Positions 30,056 through 40,812 of a stretch of 64,000 nucleotides of DNA are shown here, piece after piece. The notes under the pieces are model-generated. The model was not told the DNA's origin. It ran no database searches and was given only the letters and a program-made list of their open reading frames with translations. The DNA is from Paralithodes platypus (lineage: Eukaryota; Arthropoda; Malacostraca; Decapoda; Lithodidae). The stretch is from contig CM064505.1 in assembly GCA_032716605.1 (NCBI GenBank), positions 44,421,464 to 44,485,463 of the forward strand. Direction: 5' to 3'. A program made the position numbers and the translations under genes. Numbering within the stretch: position 1 is the stretch's first letter; each line of letters starts with the position of its first letter.

Positions 30056-31436
30056 GTAGGAGAAATATGTTACACGTGTGAGGAGAGCTCTTATTTATGA
30101 TGTTTCGTTAAAGAGTTTATAAAGAGAAACTTTTATCAAAATAAAAGCCTGTCCTCACATGATGTTTCTCTTACTACAGCATTGGTGTTAGCTTCTTGGC
30201 AATATACTGTATATACAGTATTGTCAGATTCAATCCAAGTCCTGTAACTGTAACTCTTACGATCAGATGACGTTTTTATTTAATCTAGCTACCTCCTTAT
30301 CATTTTGTGTAGCTTAGGAAGTACACTCATGCTCAGCAATGCTGCCTATTAATTATCAAAGCTGTCTCAGGCTGAATTGAATTTCCTTACTTACATTTTA
30401 AAGGTTCGTTTGATTCACCCACGGCCTCAAAATATATCAGACTTTATAACCGCGACTATACTGTACATCCATTATTACATTACCCAAGTTATCCTTTAAC
30501 TCCCTTAAGGGATAATAGTACTCTGAATTTCATAGAGAATCATGATGCATATATGGGAAGATACTGTATATATTGTGGTTCTCTAACAACTCCTAAGCTA
30601 AATTAGATAAAAAAAAAAAAACTAGAATAAATTATAGTCGTCCTCTGATTGATGACAAGTGACAGGAATTGATAACCAAGTAAAAATCCAAAAAAATATG
30701 CCTTGTTTTTCCTCTACTTGAAATTGTCTTATAATAGTATATGATCCCCCGACCATGTGTATATATAAATGTAATACCCACAGTCTATGCAAATATATAC
30801 AGTATCTTGAAGAGGAAATATAAAAAGAACTGCACAAGCAACATTTCCGGCAAATTTATTCAGCATTTCTGGTGTAAAAGATTCTGAATTAACGTTTTGT
30901 GAGAATTAAGCCACCTTTTAAAAAAAAATCCCTTGAGTCTAAATTGTCAATGCAAATGCAAAAGAGGTTTAAAACATAGCTAGAAAAAAGTATCGATCAA
31001 AAATTGCCGGAAAATATGTTCTTGTGACTCAAAAAGAAGAGCAGAAGAGGTGAATGAAATGGATAGCAATATAATAATATGTATCAAAATTATTAAACCA
31101 TAGTGTACAGTATAGAATTCTAGCACATTTTTTATTTTTCTATTGTAAAACTTGTTCATCTTGTGTATATGCAGTACAACCTAAATATCGTAGGGAAACT
31201 GTTCGACTTAGTCTTTATTTATCTTTTTTAGACTATGGCTCTTATTCCTAGATACCGGTAAACACCAGCATTGTTGGTGGTAATTATTACAGTTTTACTG
31301 AATTTATAGCCAGTATATATGATGTGCTAGTTGTTATAATGGCAATGCGAAGTACTGGAGCATTTTTATATTAGGCTACTGGGCTGGTCCTATCAAGAGT
31401 GAGGTTTGGCATTCTCTACCCAACCTTAGCCATTTC
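30056..31436. other. Unassigned AT-rich DNA
   Basis: Short A run at 30608-30621. ACATTTCCGGCAAATT near 30841 and AAAATTGCCGGAAAATATG near 31001 face each other and may be ends of a degenerate MITE. No exon. Confidence 0.4.
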
Positions 31437-31703
31437 TGGCCAAAACCCAAACACAAAAACCTAAAAACCTATACTGTAATAATATCCTAAATTGGGGCAT
31501 CGGATAATGAGGGAGACCTGTATTTCAAGTAAATTGGGGCATCGGATAATGAGGGAGACCTGTATTTCAAGTAAATTGGGGCATCGGATAATGAGGGAGA
31601 CCTGTATTTCAAGTAAATTGGGGCATCGGATAATGAGGGAGACCTGTATTTCAAGTAAATTGGGGGCATCGGATAATGAGGGAGACCTGTATTTCAAGTA
31701 AAT
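31437..31703 (+). repeat. Tigger-like MITE end amplified as a 42-bp minisatellite
   Basis: The right part of a Tigger-like element (CCAAAACCCAAACACAAAAAC...GGCATCGGATAATGAGGGAGACCTG) is followed by the unit GGGGCATCGGATAATGAGGG-AGACCTGTATTTCAAGTAAATT in five copies from 31494. One copy has an extra G. The long frames here are tandem-repeat artefacts. Confidence 0.85.
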
Positions 31704-32361
31704 TTCAGAAGACCAAGGTAATATGAAAAAGTCTAGGTGCTTTACAATACAGGACATTTATGGACAGGAACTACTTGATTTTTTGAAAGAGGGGGTTTAT
31801 TGTACTGTAATTCCATGGCACCATTTTGTTGTATTTATTCAGCAAATTATTTCTATTAAATTATAAAGATGGTTCTATCACTGTGCATGATATCAGTGTA
31901 GAAACTTCCTTTGCAAGATTTTTCCAAGAGAATTACATAGGTATTGGTTTTATGAAATAGGTTTCCAAGTCGACCAGCATCCATTAATGAGAATATATCC
32001 TATTTTTGGGTATTATTTGTTATATGGTAATGTACTTTTGAAGCTACATATGTAAAGAGCTTCTACTTTATCCTTTGCTTTAATCAATTCAGGTACATGA
32101 TGCTAGACTTGAAAAAGTTGACATTTCTATATTTGATTTGTGCATGAATTTGATAACCAAGGGAAAATTTATCATACGGTGGAAGGTATTTTTATTGTAC
32201 TGTTTGTGTATTATGGAAAGACTTGCAAGACATAATTATGGAAAGATAACTAAAAGAATAGTACAGTACCAGTATGTTATAAGTTATTATTATGCTACCA
32301 TCAAGGCAACTGAGTGGACCAGATAGAAAAAGTTGCACAGTGATTTTAAGGAAAGAAACAT
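31704..32361. other. Unassigned AT-rich DNA
   Basis: Nothing recognised. Confidence 0.45.
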
Positions 32362-32486
32362 GTCAAATTTATGTTATTAAAGACAAAGTTGGGTGAAGCT
32401 GTTTGAAAAAGAAAACGGGTAGCCAAATTTATGTTATTAAAGACAAAGTTGAGTGAAGCTGTTTGAAAAAGAAAACGGGTAGCCAA
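32362..32486. repeat. 60-bp tandem duplication
   Basis: CAAATTTATGTTATTAAAGAC through GAAAACGGGTAGC is present twice with one difference (GGGTGAAG against GAGTGAAG). Confidence 0.85.
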
Positions 32487-32919
32487 AGAAAATATGCTAC
32501 CAACAGGATAACGCTGAATGGAGAACATAACCTAACCTACTTATTACTTTTCAATATTCAACATTCCAATGGCTATTATCGATACTTAAACCTAACCTAT
32601 ATTATCTAACCTAACCTAGACTAAGAGATGAAGAATGAAATGTGAATATTGTACAGTCAGAAGCTAAAATTCCTTCCCACCTCTGCTCTGATTTAGGTTA
32701 AAACCAAGCAATGGTAAGTTGGACACCTGGGCCCATTTTTACTAACCAATACAAACTACTATATGAAGAATAGTGAGTGCAAAAGAGTGGAGCTCATCTC
32801 CACCCTTTTGTGTTTTAGGATTAGCAATGTAGGAGATAATTCATTCACACTTGTAAATTCTGTTTGTATCGTAGGTCATAGTGGTGAGAAAATATGGGCC
32901 CTGAACCACTGTAACAATA

Positions 32920-33072
32920 TAGGGCCATTTTATTAAACCGTGGTAATAGCTTTCCCTACGACCTTTCCCGACCCAGATTGATCGTTATACAGATAAGTGA
33001 TAAGGGTCAATCTGGGTCGGGAAAGGTCGTAGGGAAAGCAGCTCTTACCACGGTTTAATAAAATGGCCCATA
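32920..33072. mobile_element. Near-perfect foldback MITE, about 150 bp
   Basis: GGGCCATTTTATTAAACCG at the left and CGGTTTAATAAAATGGCCC at the right are exact inverted repeats. The arms continue through CTTTCCCTACGACCTTTCCC / GGGAAAGGTCGTAGGGAAAG and CCCAGATTGA / TCAATCTGGG, with a small loop near 32990-33000. TA flanks. High arm identity indicates a recent insertion. Confidence 0.85.
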
Positions 33073-33519
33073 GTGGTGTCGGGAGGAAGGTAGGAGGGTT
33101 ACAGTTGTTCAGACGTCCAAGCTTTCAATAGCCTTGGTTTCAACTTCACTAAGAGGAGAGGCAGGAAGAAACTTTTGGCTTTTGACTGTACGGAGAAGAG
33201 TTAGCGAAATGTAAACAAAAAGTGAAAGATTAAACAAACTGTGTATACAGGTTGCTAAGTGGAGCATCTGTGACTGAGAGTAACTGTACACTCTTGGTCT
33301 TAAGTTTTGCCCGACTTTCATAACTTCCATTTTGATTATCTCTCAAGTAAGAAGAACAATGCAGTCCTTAACCCCTTCAGCATAGATAGACACTTTACCC
33401 CTTTGATTCATAGATGGCCTTCCAGGACTGAATTATACCACCTGATTATAGCCAGGTTAAATACTGATAATGTTAAGAATTTATATTATTATTATGACCG
33501 GGTATTAGTATTAGTATTA
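33073..33519. other. Unassigned DNA
   Basis: No exon or bounded repeat. Confidence 0.4.
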
Positions 33520-33526
33520 TTATTAT

Positions 33527-33558
<32 letters not shown>
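33480..33558. repeat. ATT microsatellite and poly-T
   Basis: ATT/TTAGTA units then a T run of about 28 bases (33530-33557). On the minus strand this is a possible poly-A tail, but no retroposon body was recognised next to it. Confidence 0.85.
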
Positions 33559-33562
<4 letters not shown>

Positions 33563-33799
33563 GAAGTGAAATACAACCTTGAATATTGAAAGGATTGAGG
33601 GCTTTAATTTTCTTCTTACTGGAGAGCTTGCCAAAGTTGGGATCATGGAAGTAGGACACGACTTACGAGCATGACTGTATCAAGACGGGATTATGCGAGT
33701 GCTTTATCCCGCAACTTTTGTTTTGCCAACTCTGATCTGGCTGCTTGTGATGTGTACTTTTATTATAGAAATTCTGTCACCTATGATACTCTACATTCA

Positions 33800-33905
33800 G
33801 TCTATAATAATAATATTATAATAATAATAATGCTTTATTCCAGACTCACACAGTACAGAGGGGACCATACTGGGGTCCATATATATCTTACAGTAACATA
33901 AATAT
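33800..33905 (-). mobile_element. TTA-tailed retroposon 3' end, copy 1
   Basis: Reverse complement ends ATATGGACCCCAGTATGGTCC, CTGTACTGTGTGAGTCTGG, AATAAAGCA and (TTA)n. It is the intact version of the element interrupted at 34540-34700. Confidence 0.55.
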
Positions 33906-34009
33906 ACTGTACATAGGCTACATAAAATAAAAATAAATTAAATAATACCCAGCTAACCAGCTTGCTAGTATGTAGATCTCAGCACTGCCTCAACCAAAAA
34001 CAGTGGTCA

Positions 34010-34200
34010 TAGTTTATTATACTGTCTTCTAGCTATATTTAGACTATTATGCAGCTGCTTAGGAAGGATCTAGGGTAGTTAAAGTTGGTTGAGATAGTTG
34101 GAAGCCTTATTATTGCTAGAGGTCCTTCCTAAGCTGATTAAATTGTCTAATAGTTCCCAGAATACGATGAATAGGACGTCCCTGATACTGAATGGGTTAA
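34010..34200 (+). mobile_element. TTAA/CCCC MITE, left-truncated
   Basis: TTCTAGCTATATTTAGAC to GGACGTCCCTGATACTGAATGGG-TTAA. The left terminus has decayed. Confidence 0.65.
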
Positions 34201-34471
34201 TTCTGTCACCTGCATTGCACTAGAATTCAGTCTAGTAATTGATATAATTTCAAATTAGTCTCAAAGTGTTGGCAGCTTCTAATATATACTTTTATAATAA
34301 TTCTGTCATCTATAATAATCTAGATTCAGTCTAGATATCATTGTCATTTCCAATTACCTGTAGTCTCAAACTGTTGGCAGCTTCTGATAGATATTTCTTA
34401 TAGAAATACACAATGATCTGAAATCAGTCTGGTTAACGTTACCATTTCAGAATAGTCTCAAAGTGTTGCCA

Positions 34472-34477
<6 letters not shown>

Positions 34478-34538
<61 letters not shown>
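34478..34538. repeat. AAT microsatellite
   Basis: About 20 AAT units. It is the tail (minus strand) of the retroposon copy 2 that follows. Confidence 0.9.
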
Positions 34539-34540
<2 letters not shown>

Positions 34541-34715
34541 TGCTTTATTCATATTTTTTCACCAACCAACTTTACTTCTAAACTCAATTAATTAAATCAA
34601 CAAATACATGTGGCACTCCAAGGGCTCGAACCTAGGATATTCCAGACTCTCACAGTACAGAGGGGACCATACTGGGGTCCATATAAAATACAATACAGAA
34701 CAAAAAATACTACAA
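34539..34715 (-). mobile_element. TTA-tailed retroposon 3' end, copy 2, interrupted
   Basis: Same as 33800-33905 (CACAGTACAGAGGGGACC, ATACTGGGGTCCATAT) but split after TGCTTTATTC by a SINE A fragment. TATTC appears on both sides of the insert. Confidence 0.6.
34549..34640 (-). mobile_element. tRNA-derived SINE, family A, 5'-truncated copy 3
   Basis: Minus strand: CCTAGGTTCGAGCCC, CACATGTATTTGTTGATTTAA and GGTTGGTGAAAAAATATG. The head upstream of the B box is missing. TATTC flanks both sides, a plausible 5-bp target duplication. Confidence 0.65.
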
Positions 34716-34944
34716 ATATAAAAGTATACATCACAAGCGGCCAGATCAGAGAAGCAGATGAAAAGTTTCCGGAAAATGCCCTTGTGTAAATCTACCTTAT
34801 TACCTTATATTTAATTTCCAGCCTAGTTAAACCTGCGTTGCCTGAGCACGGCTAGCGGTGGATGTATCGGAGTCATGGAATCCGAGTCAAAATGTTGCGG
34901 TCATGTGTGAGATGGGTAAGCCTTTAGAAGACTCTTTTGTCCTG

Positions 34945-35185
34945 TAATAGTTAGGATAGGAGAGGTTAAGTTTGGTTAGTCTGTGCTATCCTAACCCTTC
35001 TAGCCTTACTAACCTACTTGCATTGTCCACTAATAGTTAGGATAGGTAAGGTTAAGTTTGGTTAGTCTGTGCTATTCTAACCCTTCTACCCTTCCTAACC
35101 TACTCTTAATATCCTTTAATAGTTAGGATAGGAGAGGTTAAGTTTGGTTAGTTTGTGCTATCCTAACCCTTCTAGCCTTCCTAAT
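34945..35185. repeat. 86-bp tandem repeat, about 2.7 copies, TTAGG-like
   Basis: Copies start at 34945, 35031 and 35117 with TAATAGTTAGGATAGG, then AGGTTAAGTTTGGTTAGT and GCTATCCTAACCCTTCTA. Each unit holds inverted TTAGG-like words (GTTAGGATAGG against CTATCCTAACC). Confidence 0.8.
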
Positions 35186-36300
35186 CTACCCTATCATATC
35201 CTTCCTAAGCTACCTAACCTTACCTATCCTCTCTGTAGCCTACCTGACCTAACCTGTTCTTCCCAGTCCTAACCAAACCATCTTAGTTATAAACTATCCT
35301 ATCCTTTCTAGGTTACTTAACCTTACCAGTGGTGCATCACTTGTCATACTCCCCTCACTGTTCATCACATCTTTAGTAACTGTTCTGCTTATTCCTGTTA
35401 TCGTTTTTTTTTTTTTTTTTGTAGATGTTTAGGTGACAATCACCACGGTCGATCTGGGGATCCGCCGCTAATGAGCTAGTCCTGGAATCTTTACGACTCT
35501 GAATCTTACGATTCTTTACAGGACTGAACATGCCATTTTTATCGGCAATAGCTCAGAGAAGAGTGTTGAGAGGGGAGAAGGGGTGTTGGAGAGAGAGGAA
35601 GGTGTTGGAGTGGCTTTGTTATGTGTGTTTTGTCTGTATACGTCGTCAGGATGTCCCCTGACTGGGTGCAAGCATGTGAAACATGCTAGGACGTACTACC
35701 ACACCCACTAAATGTCCTGCTTACTTTGGTAATATAAATCCCTTGCTGACATTCTATCTGACTCTCCGACTTTTTCCTTGTTTCCCATAATTCGGTATCT
35801 ACGCCATTTTAACCTTTTAACCGCAATATGATTTAATCCTTCAGGCCAGCCCTGTGAGAGTTTTGTTCTAGACTCAGTGGTCTGGTTAAACAAACTTTTA
35901 ATTAATTAATTACTTAACCTTACCTATCCTTCTCAACTTAATATATATATCCTAACTTAATCTATCATTCCTATTGTATCCAAGCCTTCCTATTCCATCC
36001 TACCTACCTAACATAACCTTACGTTACCTTACCTAACTTAATTAATCTCTCCTACCCTAACTGTCAAAGCACAACGACCCTCTTATGAAGGTTGACCGAG
36101 AAATGAATATGGCCCTCCGATACAATTCTGCCGCTAACGTTTTTCCTGCGACTGTGGCTTTATGTAGCATTTTTACTGTCCCAACCACCACCTCTCTCGC
36201 TGTCGTGGCCAGATCCTTTGTGTACGCCCAGAGTCAATATATTTTGTGGAGGAATTTGTGATTTTTATTATACCTTTTTAGGAAATTTAGTAGAATAGGA
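35186..36300. other. CCTAACC-rich DNA, otherwise unassigned
   Basis: 35190-35330 and 35925-36060 are rich in CCTAACCT, CTTACCTA and similar words, degenerate relatives of TTAGG. A T run lies at 35405-35421. The GTGGTCTGGTTAAAC module occurs at 35877-35892. No exon was recognised. Confidence 0.5.
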
Positions 36301-36545
36301 TGTTTGGAGAAGTTGTTGTTGTTCCCCAAGCTGCCTGGCCGAACAGCCCCAAGGCCCCGAGCAAGGCCAAGGCCATAACCGAGCGCCCCCACAGAACCCT
36401 CCCCGCTGTTTGGAGAAGTTGTTGTTGTTGTTGTTGTTGTTGTTCCCCAAGCTGCCTGGCCGAACAGCCCCAAGGCCCCGAGTAAGGCCAAGGCCATAAA
36501 CGAGCGACCCCACAGAACCCTCCCTGCCGACCACAATAAAGCCTG
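36300..36545 (-). mobile_element. AAC-tailed retroposon 3' end, two tandem copies
   Basis: On the minus strand each copy reads GGGTTCTGTGGGG, CGCTCG, TATGGCCTTGGCCTT, GGGGCTGTTCGGCCAGGCAG and CTTGGGGAACAACAAC. Copies lie at about 36311-36413 and 36419-36525. The CpG- and Ala/Pro-rich frames here belong to the repeat, not to a host gene. One-copy relative at 29985-30055. Confidence 0.6.
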
Positions 36546-36731
36546 GGTGACCGAAGCCACTCCATGGCGGGGGGGCTGAGAGGGTGCGTAAACGCCCGGG
36601 AAACCAAAGCCCCACCCAGGGCCCTGTGCCCCTCAGCAATTATGAAGAGAAAGTTGAGGGGCAGAGGAATAATGTTTGGAGAAGTAATCGTAAGTACCGT
36701 TGGCCACATTAATGTGTGTACACTTCTCGTT
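36546..36731. other. GC-rich continuation of the AAC-tailed retroposon
   Basis: GGGGGGGCTGAGAGG, AACGCCCGGGAAACC and CACCCAGGGCCCTG. Probably the more 5' part of the same retroposon on the minus strand, since TGTTTGGAGAAGT recurs at 36673 as at 36301 and 36410. Confidence 0.4.
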
Positions 36732-36946
36732 TTAACCCCTTCTGTACCGGCGATGTCTTTATAATTTTCATCTAGCTATATTTAGACGATTGTATGCAGT
36801 TTTAGAAGGATCTGTGGTAGTAAAAAGGGTTAAGTGTGATAGTTTGAAGACTGGTAATTGTTGGAGGCCCTTATTAAACTGAATATAATCGTCTAATAGT
36901 AGCTAGAATGAAATGAGAAAGACGTCGCCGGTACAGAAGGGGTTAA
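36732..36946 (+). mobile_element. TTAA/CCCC MITE, copy 8 (well preserved)
   Basis: TTAA-CCCCTTCTGTACCGGCGATG to GACGTCGCCGGTACAGAAGGGG-TTAA. Interior TTTAGACGATTGTATGCAG and ATATAATCGTCTAATA pair. A good reference copy at 215 bp. Confidence 0.9.
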
Positions 36947-36949
36947 TGT

Positions 36950-37075
36950 ATAGAAGGAAAGTTAGCATGGTTGAATTACAAGTGTATTTTCCCATGCAAT
37001 AGTTTAATAATATTACCAATTAATGGTTTTGTAGCAAATTATTCTTGTAAGTCAATCACACCATGTTTCCTTCCA
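36950..37075. mobile_element. Short relative of the 85-605 foldback
   Basis: GAAGGAAAGTTAGCATGGTTG at the left and AATCACACCATGTTTCCTTCC at the right form inverted ends. TTAATGGTTTTGTAGCAAATTATTC matches 560-586. The central part of the 85-605 element is missing. Confidence 0.5.
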
Positions 37076-37253
37076 TACATAAAATCATGGTGTGGATACA
37101 AAGTTTGATGACATTACAATACGAAAAAGCAAGGAAACATTCTTCATAAATAAACAATTAAAACCGCAACTTAATAAAGATATCTGAATGCCTATCTGTT
37201 AACACACTGTTCCAGGTTTGCTATAGTTAATACAGACCTTGATATGTTCCTTC

Positions 37254-37305
<52 letters not shown>

Positions 37306-37722
37306 ATATATGTATATATTAGTTAATTTTTATAGGACTACTGTAGGCTACGTGTAAAACATGACACAATCCTCAACCGGGATGGTTTTGACCCTAGATT
37401 TATTTCAGTACTCATAGTTTGGGTGGAGGGAAGATATTTAACATTTACGAGTTCTGAATGTCACAATTATGCAGTACCTTATATAGAGCATAGCAAGGAT
37501 TCATTAATTAATCTGAGAGAGAGAGAGAACGCAAATATACTTTTATTTCGTTATTCATTCAGTCCAAGACACGATATTATAAGAAATTATATTGGTGAGA
37601 GCGTGTTGCGAATTTGTGTTTTCTCCAAATGGCAACCAATATACACAGTGTAGTTAATTTTTATACAAATAAATCACGACAGGCCCTCAAATAATGTGTG
37701 GGTTTCCCGTAGATTTATTTTA
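37076..37722. other. Unassigned DNA with CT microsatellite
   Basis: A (TC)n run at 37257-37302. No exon recognised. Confidence 0.5.
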
Positions 37723-37880
37723 TTAAGGGGGGATGGGCGTATTTATTGACTTATCTTTTTATTATTTATTTTAGTTTCCTCCCTAAACCTCCATGAAGCT
37801 TAAAAACAACATCGCCAAGATCCCCCTGCGAGATATATTTGTACATTTTCCCAGCTAAGTGGCCAGGGCTTAATTCTAGG
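37723..37880 (+). mobile_element. TTAA/GGGG MITE, left-end fragment
   Basis: TTAAGGGGGGATGGGCG, TTTCCTCCCTAAACCTCC and CCCCTGCGAGATATATTTG. It is cut at an AG microsatellite (37881-37900) before the core. Confidence 0.7.
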
Positions 37881-38061
37881 AGAGAGAGAGAGAGAGAGAA
37901 AAAAACCAGCTGTGGATAGTATAGGCAGGTGTCGGGTGCCATAACTATAACTTATAGGCTCTACATTATAGGTTTATAGGTTTAGGTTATATTCATATAC
38001 TACAATTTGTGCTGAATCGACAGGTAATTATTGAGGTCAGTTGGAGACGATAAATATTCCG

Positions 38062-38421
38062 TTAAGGGGGTAGTGCTTGGTTTTTAGTCTATATATTTAT
38101 ATATTAATATATTTTTGAGATTTCTCGCTAGACCTCCATCAAGCTTAGAAAAACAACCCTAGACCCCCTTTCAAGATAAATTTGTAAATTTTTCGGTAGA
38201 AAAATGTTTTGGCAGAAGGCCGGTTTCTTCTGAAATTAGAGGCTCGCTTTCTCTCACCAGGAAAAAATCGACATCTAAAGGGCACGAAAGGTCTTAATAT
38301 TGACACAAAATGAGGCGAAAGGTCTCAAAATCGCCAAACTAACGGATCTCAAAACTAGTAGGCCCTATGCTAAACATGAGGGAGAAGGGGGTCCATAAAA
38401 AGCGAATACTACATACCTTAC
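38062..38421 (+). mobile_element. TTAA/GGGG MITE, copy 7
   Basis: TTAAGGGGGTAGTGC at the left; core GGCTCGCTTTCTCTCACCAGG; 31-bp units with AGGTCTTAATATTGAC and GAGGCGAAAGGTCTC; right end AAACATGAGGGAGAAGGGGG then decayed. Confidence 0.75.
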
Positions 38422-39263
38422 TTTAATATACCCCACTAAGTTATCCTATCTATTTCTATTTTAAGTTAAGTAGCTCCACTAGCTATAAGTCTACGCCTGC
38501 CTAATTAAGACCAGCCATTAAATACTAATAAGTTTTTTTTGGCTGAACAAAATATAATTATTTAATTCACGGAGTGCGTACAAAATTATGTGGGGAACTA
38601 AACATTATTATATACATGCAGTACATATAAATACATGTAGGAAATACACAGGCCTTTGCTTGGAGTCCCACACAGTTTAATGTGAAGGCATTCGTTACAC
38701 CTTAAAGGCTTGGAATTCCCAAAACAGGGCGAATTTATCTGTTTATTTTCCAAGTTAAGTGTGCAGAAGCGGTTGGGTGGGAGAGGCGTGTTTATACTCG
38801 TGGTGTTACGTGTGTATGTGGGTACAGTTTTGTTGTGGTACAAAGGAGTATACAGGAAAAACAAGTAACAACAGATCTACTGATCCGTGCGAGAATGCAG
38901 TCAGCTAGTCTACCGAACCTATGTGAAAACAGAAAGAGCATAGCATGATGGCTTTCCAACACACAACAAACTCCCAGTTCCTGATTTTGACTATTGCATT
39001 AGTACTATACTACTTTTGTTTAAGGTCAAACACTCTACACCAGGTATTATAGAGATAGATAGCCGGTTTGCCACAGTTATAACAGAAAACCGATTACGAC
39101 GGGTAGCTGTGGCCTGATGAAGTCCATCCGCCTCTCTATTTTGCCTTGGGGTTAGTTGTTTGACTATCTAAATGTTTTCATATATCTAGTTTTATTTCGA
39201 CTCTTTTCACATGTGTGTGCGTGCGTGCGTGTGTGATTTACTGTTCTGGTTAACCAATTAATA
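38422..39263. other. Unassigned DNA
   Basis: No exon or bounded repeat recognised. Confidence 0.4.
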
Positions 39264-39443
39264 TTAACCTATTCCATACCGGTAACGTCTTTTTCGTGAT
39301 ATTGTGGAAACTATTAGATGATTTTATTCAGCTTAGGAAATGCCTCTAACAATTAAAAAACTTCGAACTATCACTTATCACAAAATCGTCTAAATATAGC
39401 TAGAATAAAACTAAAGAGACGTCGCCGGTACAGAAGGGGTTAA
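39264..39443 (-). mobile_element. TTAA/CCCC MITE, reversed and shortened
   Basis: TTAA-CCTATTCCATACCGGTAACG to GACGTCGCCGGTACAGAAGGGG-TTAA. The interior runs opposite to most copies (AGATGATTTTATTCAGC first, AATCGTCTAAATATAGC last) and is about 35 bp shorter. Confidence 0.8.
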
Positions 39444-39559
39444 CTGAGAAAATCTTCCCATGACCATAATTACAGGTGTTATTGGTAGCCCGTGTGCAGG
39501 TGTTGGCCGCTAATCTTATGTTTAATTACGGTCTTAACTCTTTGTATTTCCCAGTCAAA

Positions 39560-39610
39560 AAAGAAAACAAAAAGGAAAAGTGAGGATTGGGCCTGAGTAT
39601 AATTATGGAT
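39560..39610 (+). mobile_element. Possible LINE 3'-end stub
   Basis: GTGAGGATTGGGCCTGAGTATAATTATGG resembles GGGGATTGGGCCTGAGCATATAG at 49112. Very short. Confidence 0.3.
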
Positions 39611-39879
39611 GAATGGATGGATTTCTGCGTCACTAAAACAAGATCATTCAAGTGTTTGCTTTTACGTTTATCATATATTATAGCTATACTCAGGGTCCAG
39701 AGATACACACTTAAATACTTTCTGGTCTTGTGGGTTATCAGACATTTGGTTAATAATTATTGAGGATCTTACTTGCTGTTGCCCTTATCGAACAATGTAT
39801 TTTAGTTTGTCCCTTTAGGCTAACACAAATTATATACACTCTAACTATACTTTGAACAAAACTTCCAACAATCCCCCCC

Positions 39880-40118
39880 CCCCCCCTTCCCCCTCTCTCT
39901 CCCCCAATTTTCAAGCTAAAGGGGTACATTATTCAATAGAAATATGTCGCGGGCAAAGGCCGATTTCATGTAATTTACAAACTCGCCATTGCTTGCCCAC
40001 TACAAAAAAATTACACCTGAAAGGAGTGAAGCGTCTTATTTTCGCCAACCTAATGTAATGAAACGTCTTAAAATCTGCAAACTAATAGAGCGAAACAGGA
40101 ATGACCCTAAAAGACCCC
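39880..40118 (+). mobile_element. TTAA/GGGG MITE, degenerate copy
   Basis: GGGCAAAGGCCGATTTC, AACTCGCCATTGCTTGCCC, and units with GAAGCGTCTTATTTTCGCC and GAAACGTCTTAAAATCTGC. It starts at a C run (39872-39887) and the TTAA ends are lost. Confidence 0.55.
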
Positions 40119-40119
40119 C

Positions 40120-40812
40120 CGCGGATGAAATAGAGTTACAAATACAAAAATAATACGCAAATATACAAGATTAGCACAAGCAGGACTGAGCACACGTATC
40201 TCGCCCGCCCAGACGTCGACCCTGAACGTAAAACCCGGCAAGGAAAACGTCGAACAACATTGAAAACCCCGCGAACGTTAAGCAGGCAAACGTACCCATG
40301 CACAGATGCCGCCATGTGCCGCCTTTGCCATTGGCTTTAATTAATTTGCAGGTTTATTAGTTACGACTGTTTGTATCCGTAAGTGCGTGTGTATCTTTAA
40401 AGGCCGAGTAAAACTGTTGGAAGAATTACGAAACATTTAAAGAGGTAGCATCCTCAGTGCTCAGCTGTGTGCTGGCGCCACATTGCCACCGCCCTAACCT
40501 TCATAGATTTTACTATATTTTCGCGATTATTAGATTCTGGGTAATATCCTCTTATCAGGCTAATTCTAAATCATTTTATGCTTAGTTGCAAATATTGATT
40601 AGAGGTATGGAGAATTTGTATGCGAAACAAACGCCAAAAATACACATAGATTATGTGGCAACAAGCGGCATGTTGCGACCTCCATTCCATGACGGCGGCA
40701 GTCTGGGCTGAGCCAGTGTGAGGGGTGGATGACTGTCGCATCGTGATCCCCAAAACCGAACCCCCCGTCGTCTCCCCTATAAAGTTTGTTAGCCAGTGGA
40801 TGTATTATAGTG
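40120..40812 (+). promoter_or_regulatory. CpG-rich upstream region and 5' UTR of the midnolin-like gene
   Basis: Directly upstream of the midnolin-like ATG the DNA becomes CpG-rich (CTCGCCCGCCCAGACGTCG near 40201, GCCGCCATGTGCCGCC near 40308, GGCGCCACATTGCCACCGCCC near 40475). A CCAAT-type word on the opposite strand (GCCATTGGC) occurs at 40327. TATAAA at 40779-40784 is too close to the ATG to be confidently called a TATA box unless the leader is very short. I infer a promoter from composition and position only; the start site is not mapped. Confidence 0.4.

Noticed and set aside
36234..36709. Ala/Pro/Gly-rich minus-strand frames
   Set aside because: They lie over two tandem copies of a retroposon 3' end that recurs at 29985; no protein signature.
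40779..40784. TATAAA as core promoter of the midnolin-like gene
   Set aside because: It is only about 30 bp from the ATG, which would leave almost no 5' UTR; kept only as a possibility.
40786..40812. TTG at 40786 as a start extending the midnolin-like protein
   Set aside because: Non-AUG, and an ordinary ATG in good context follows nine codons later; an in-frame TAA lies just before it.
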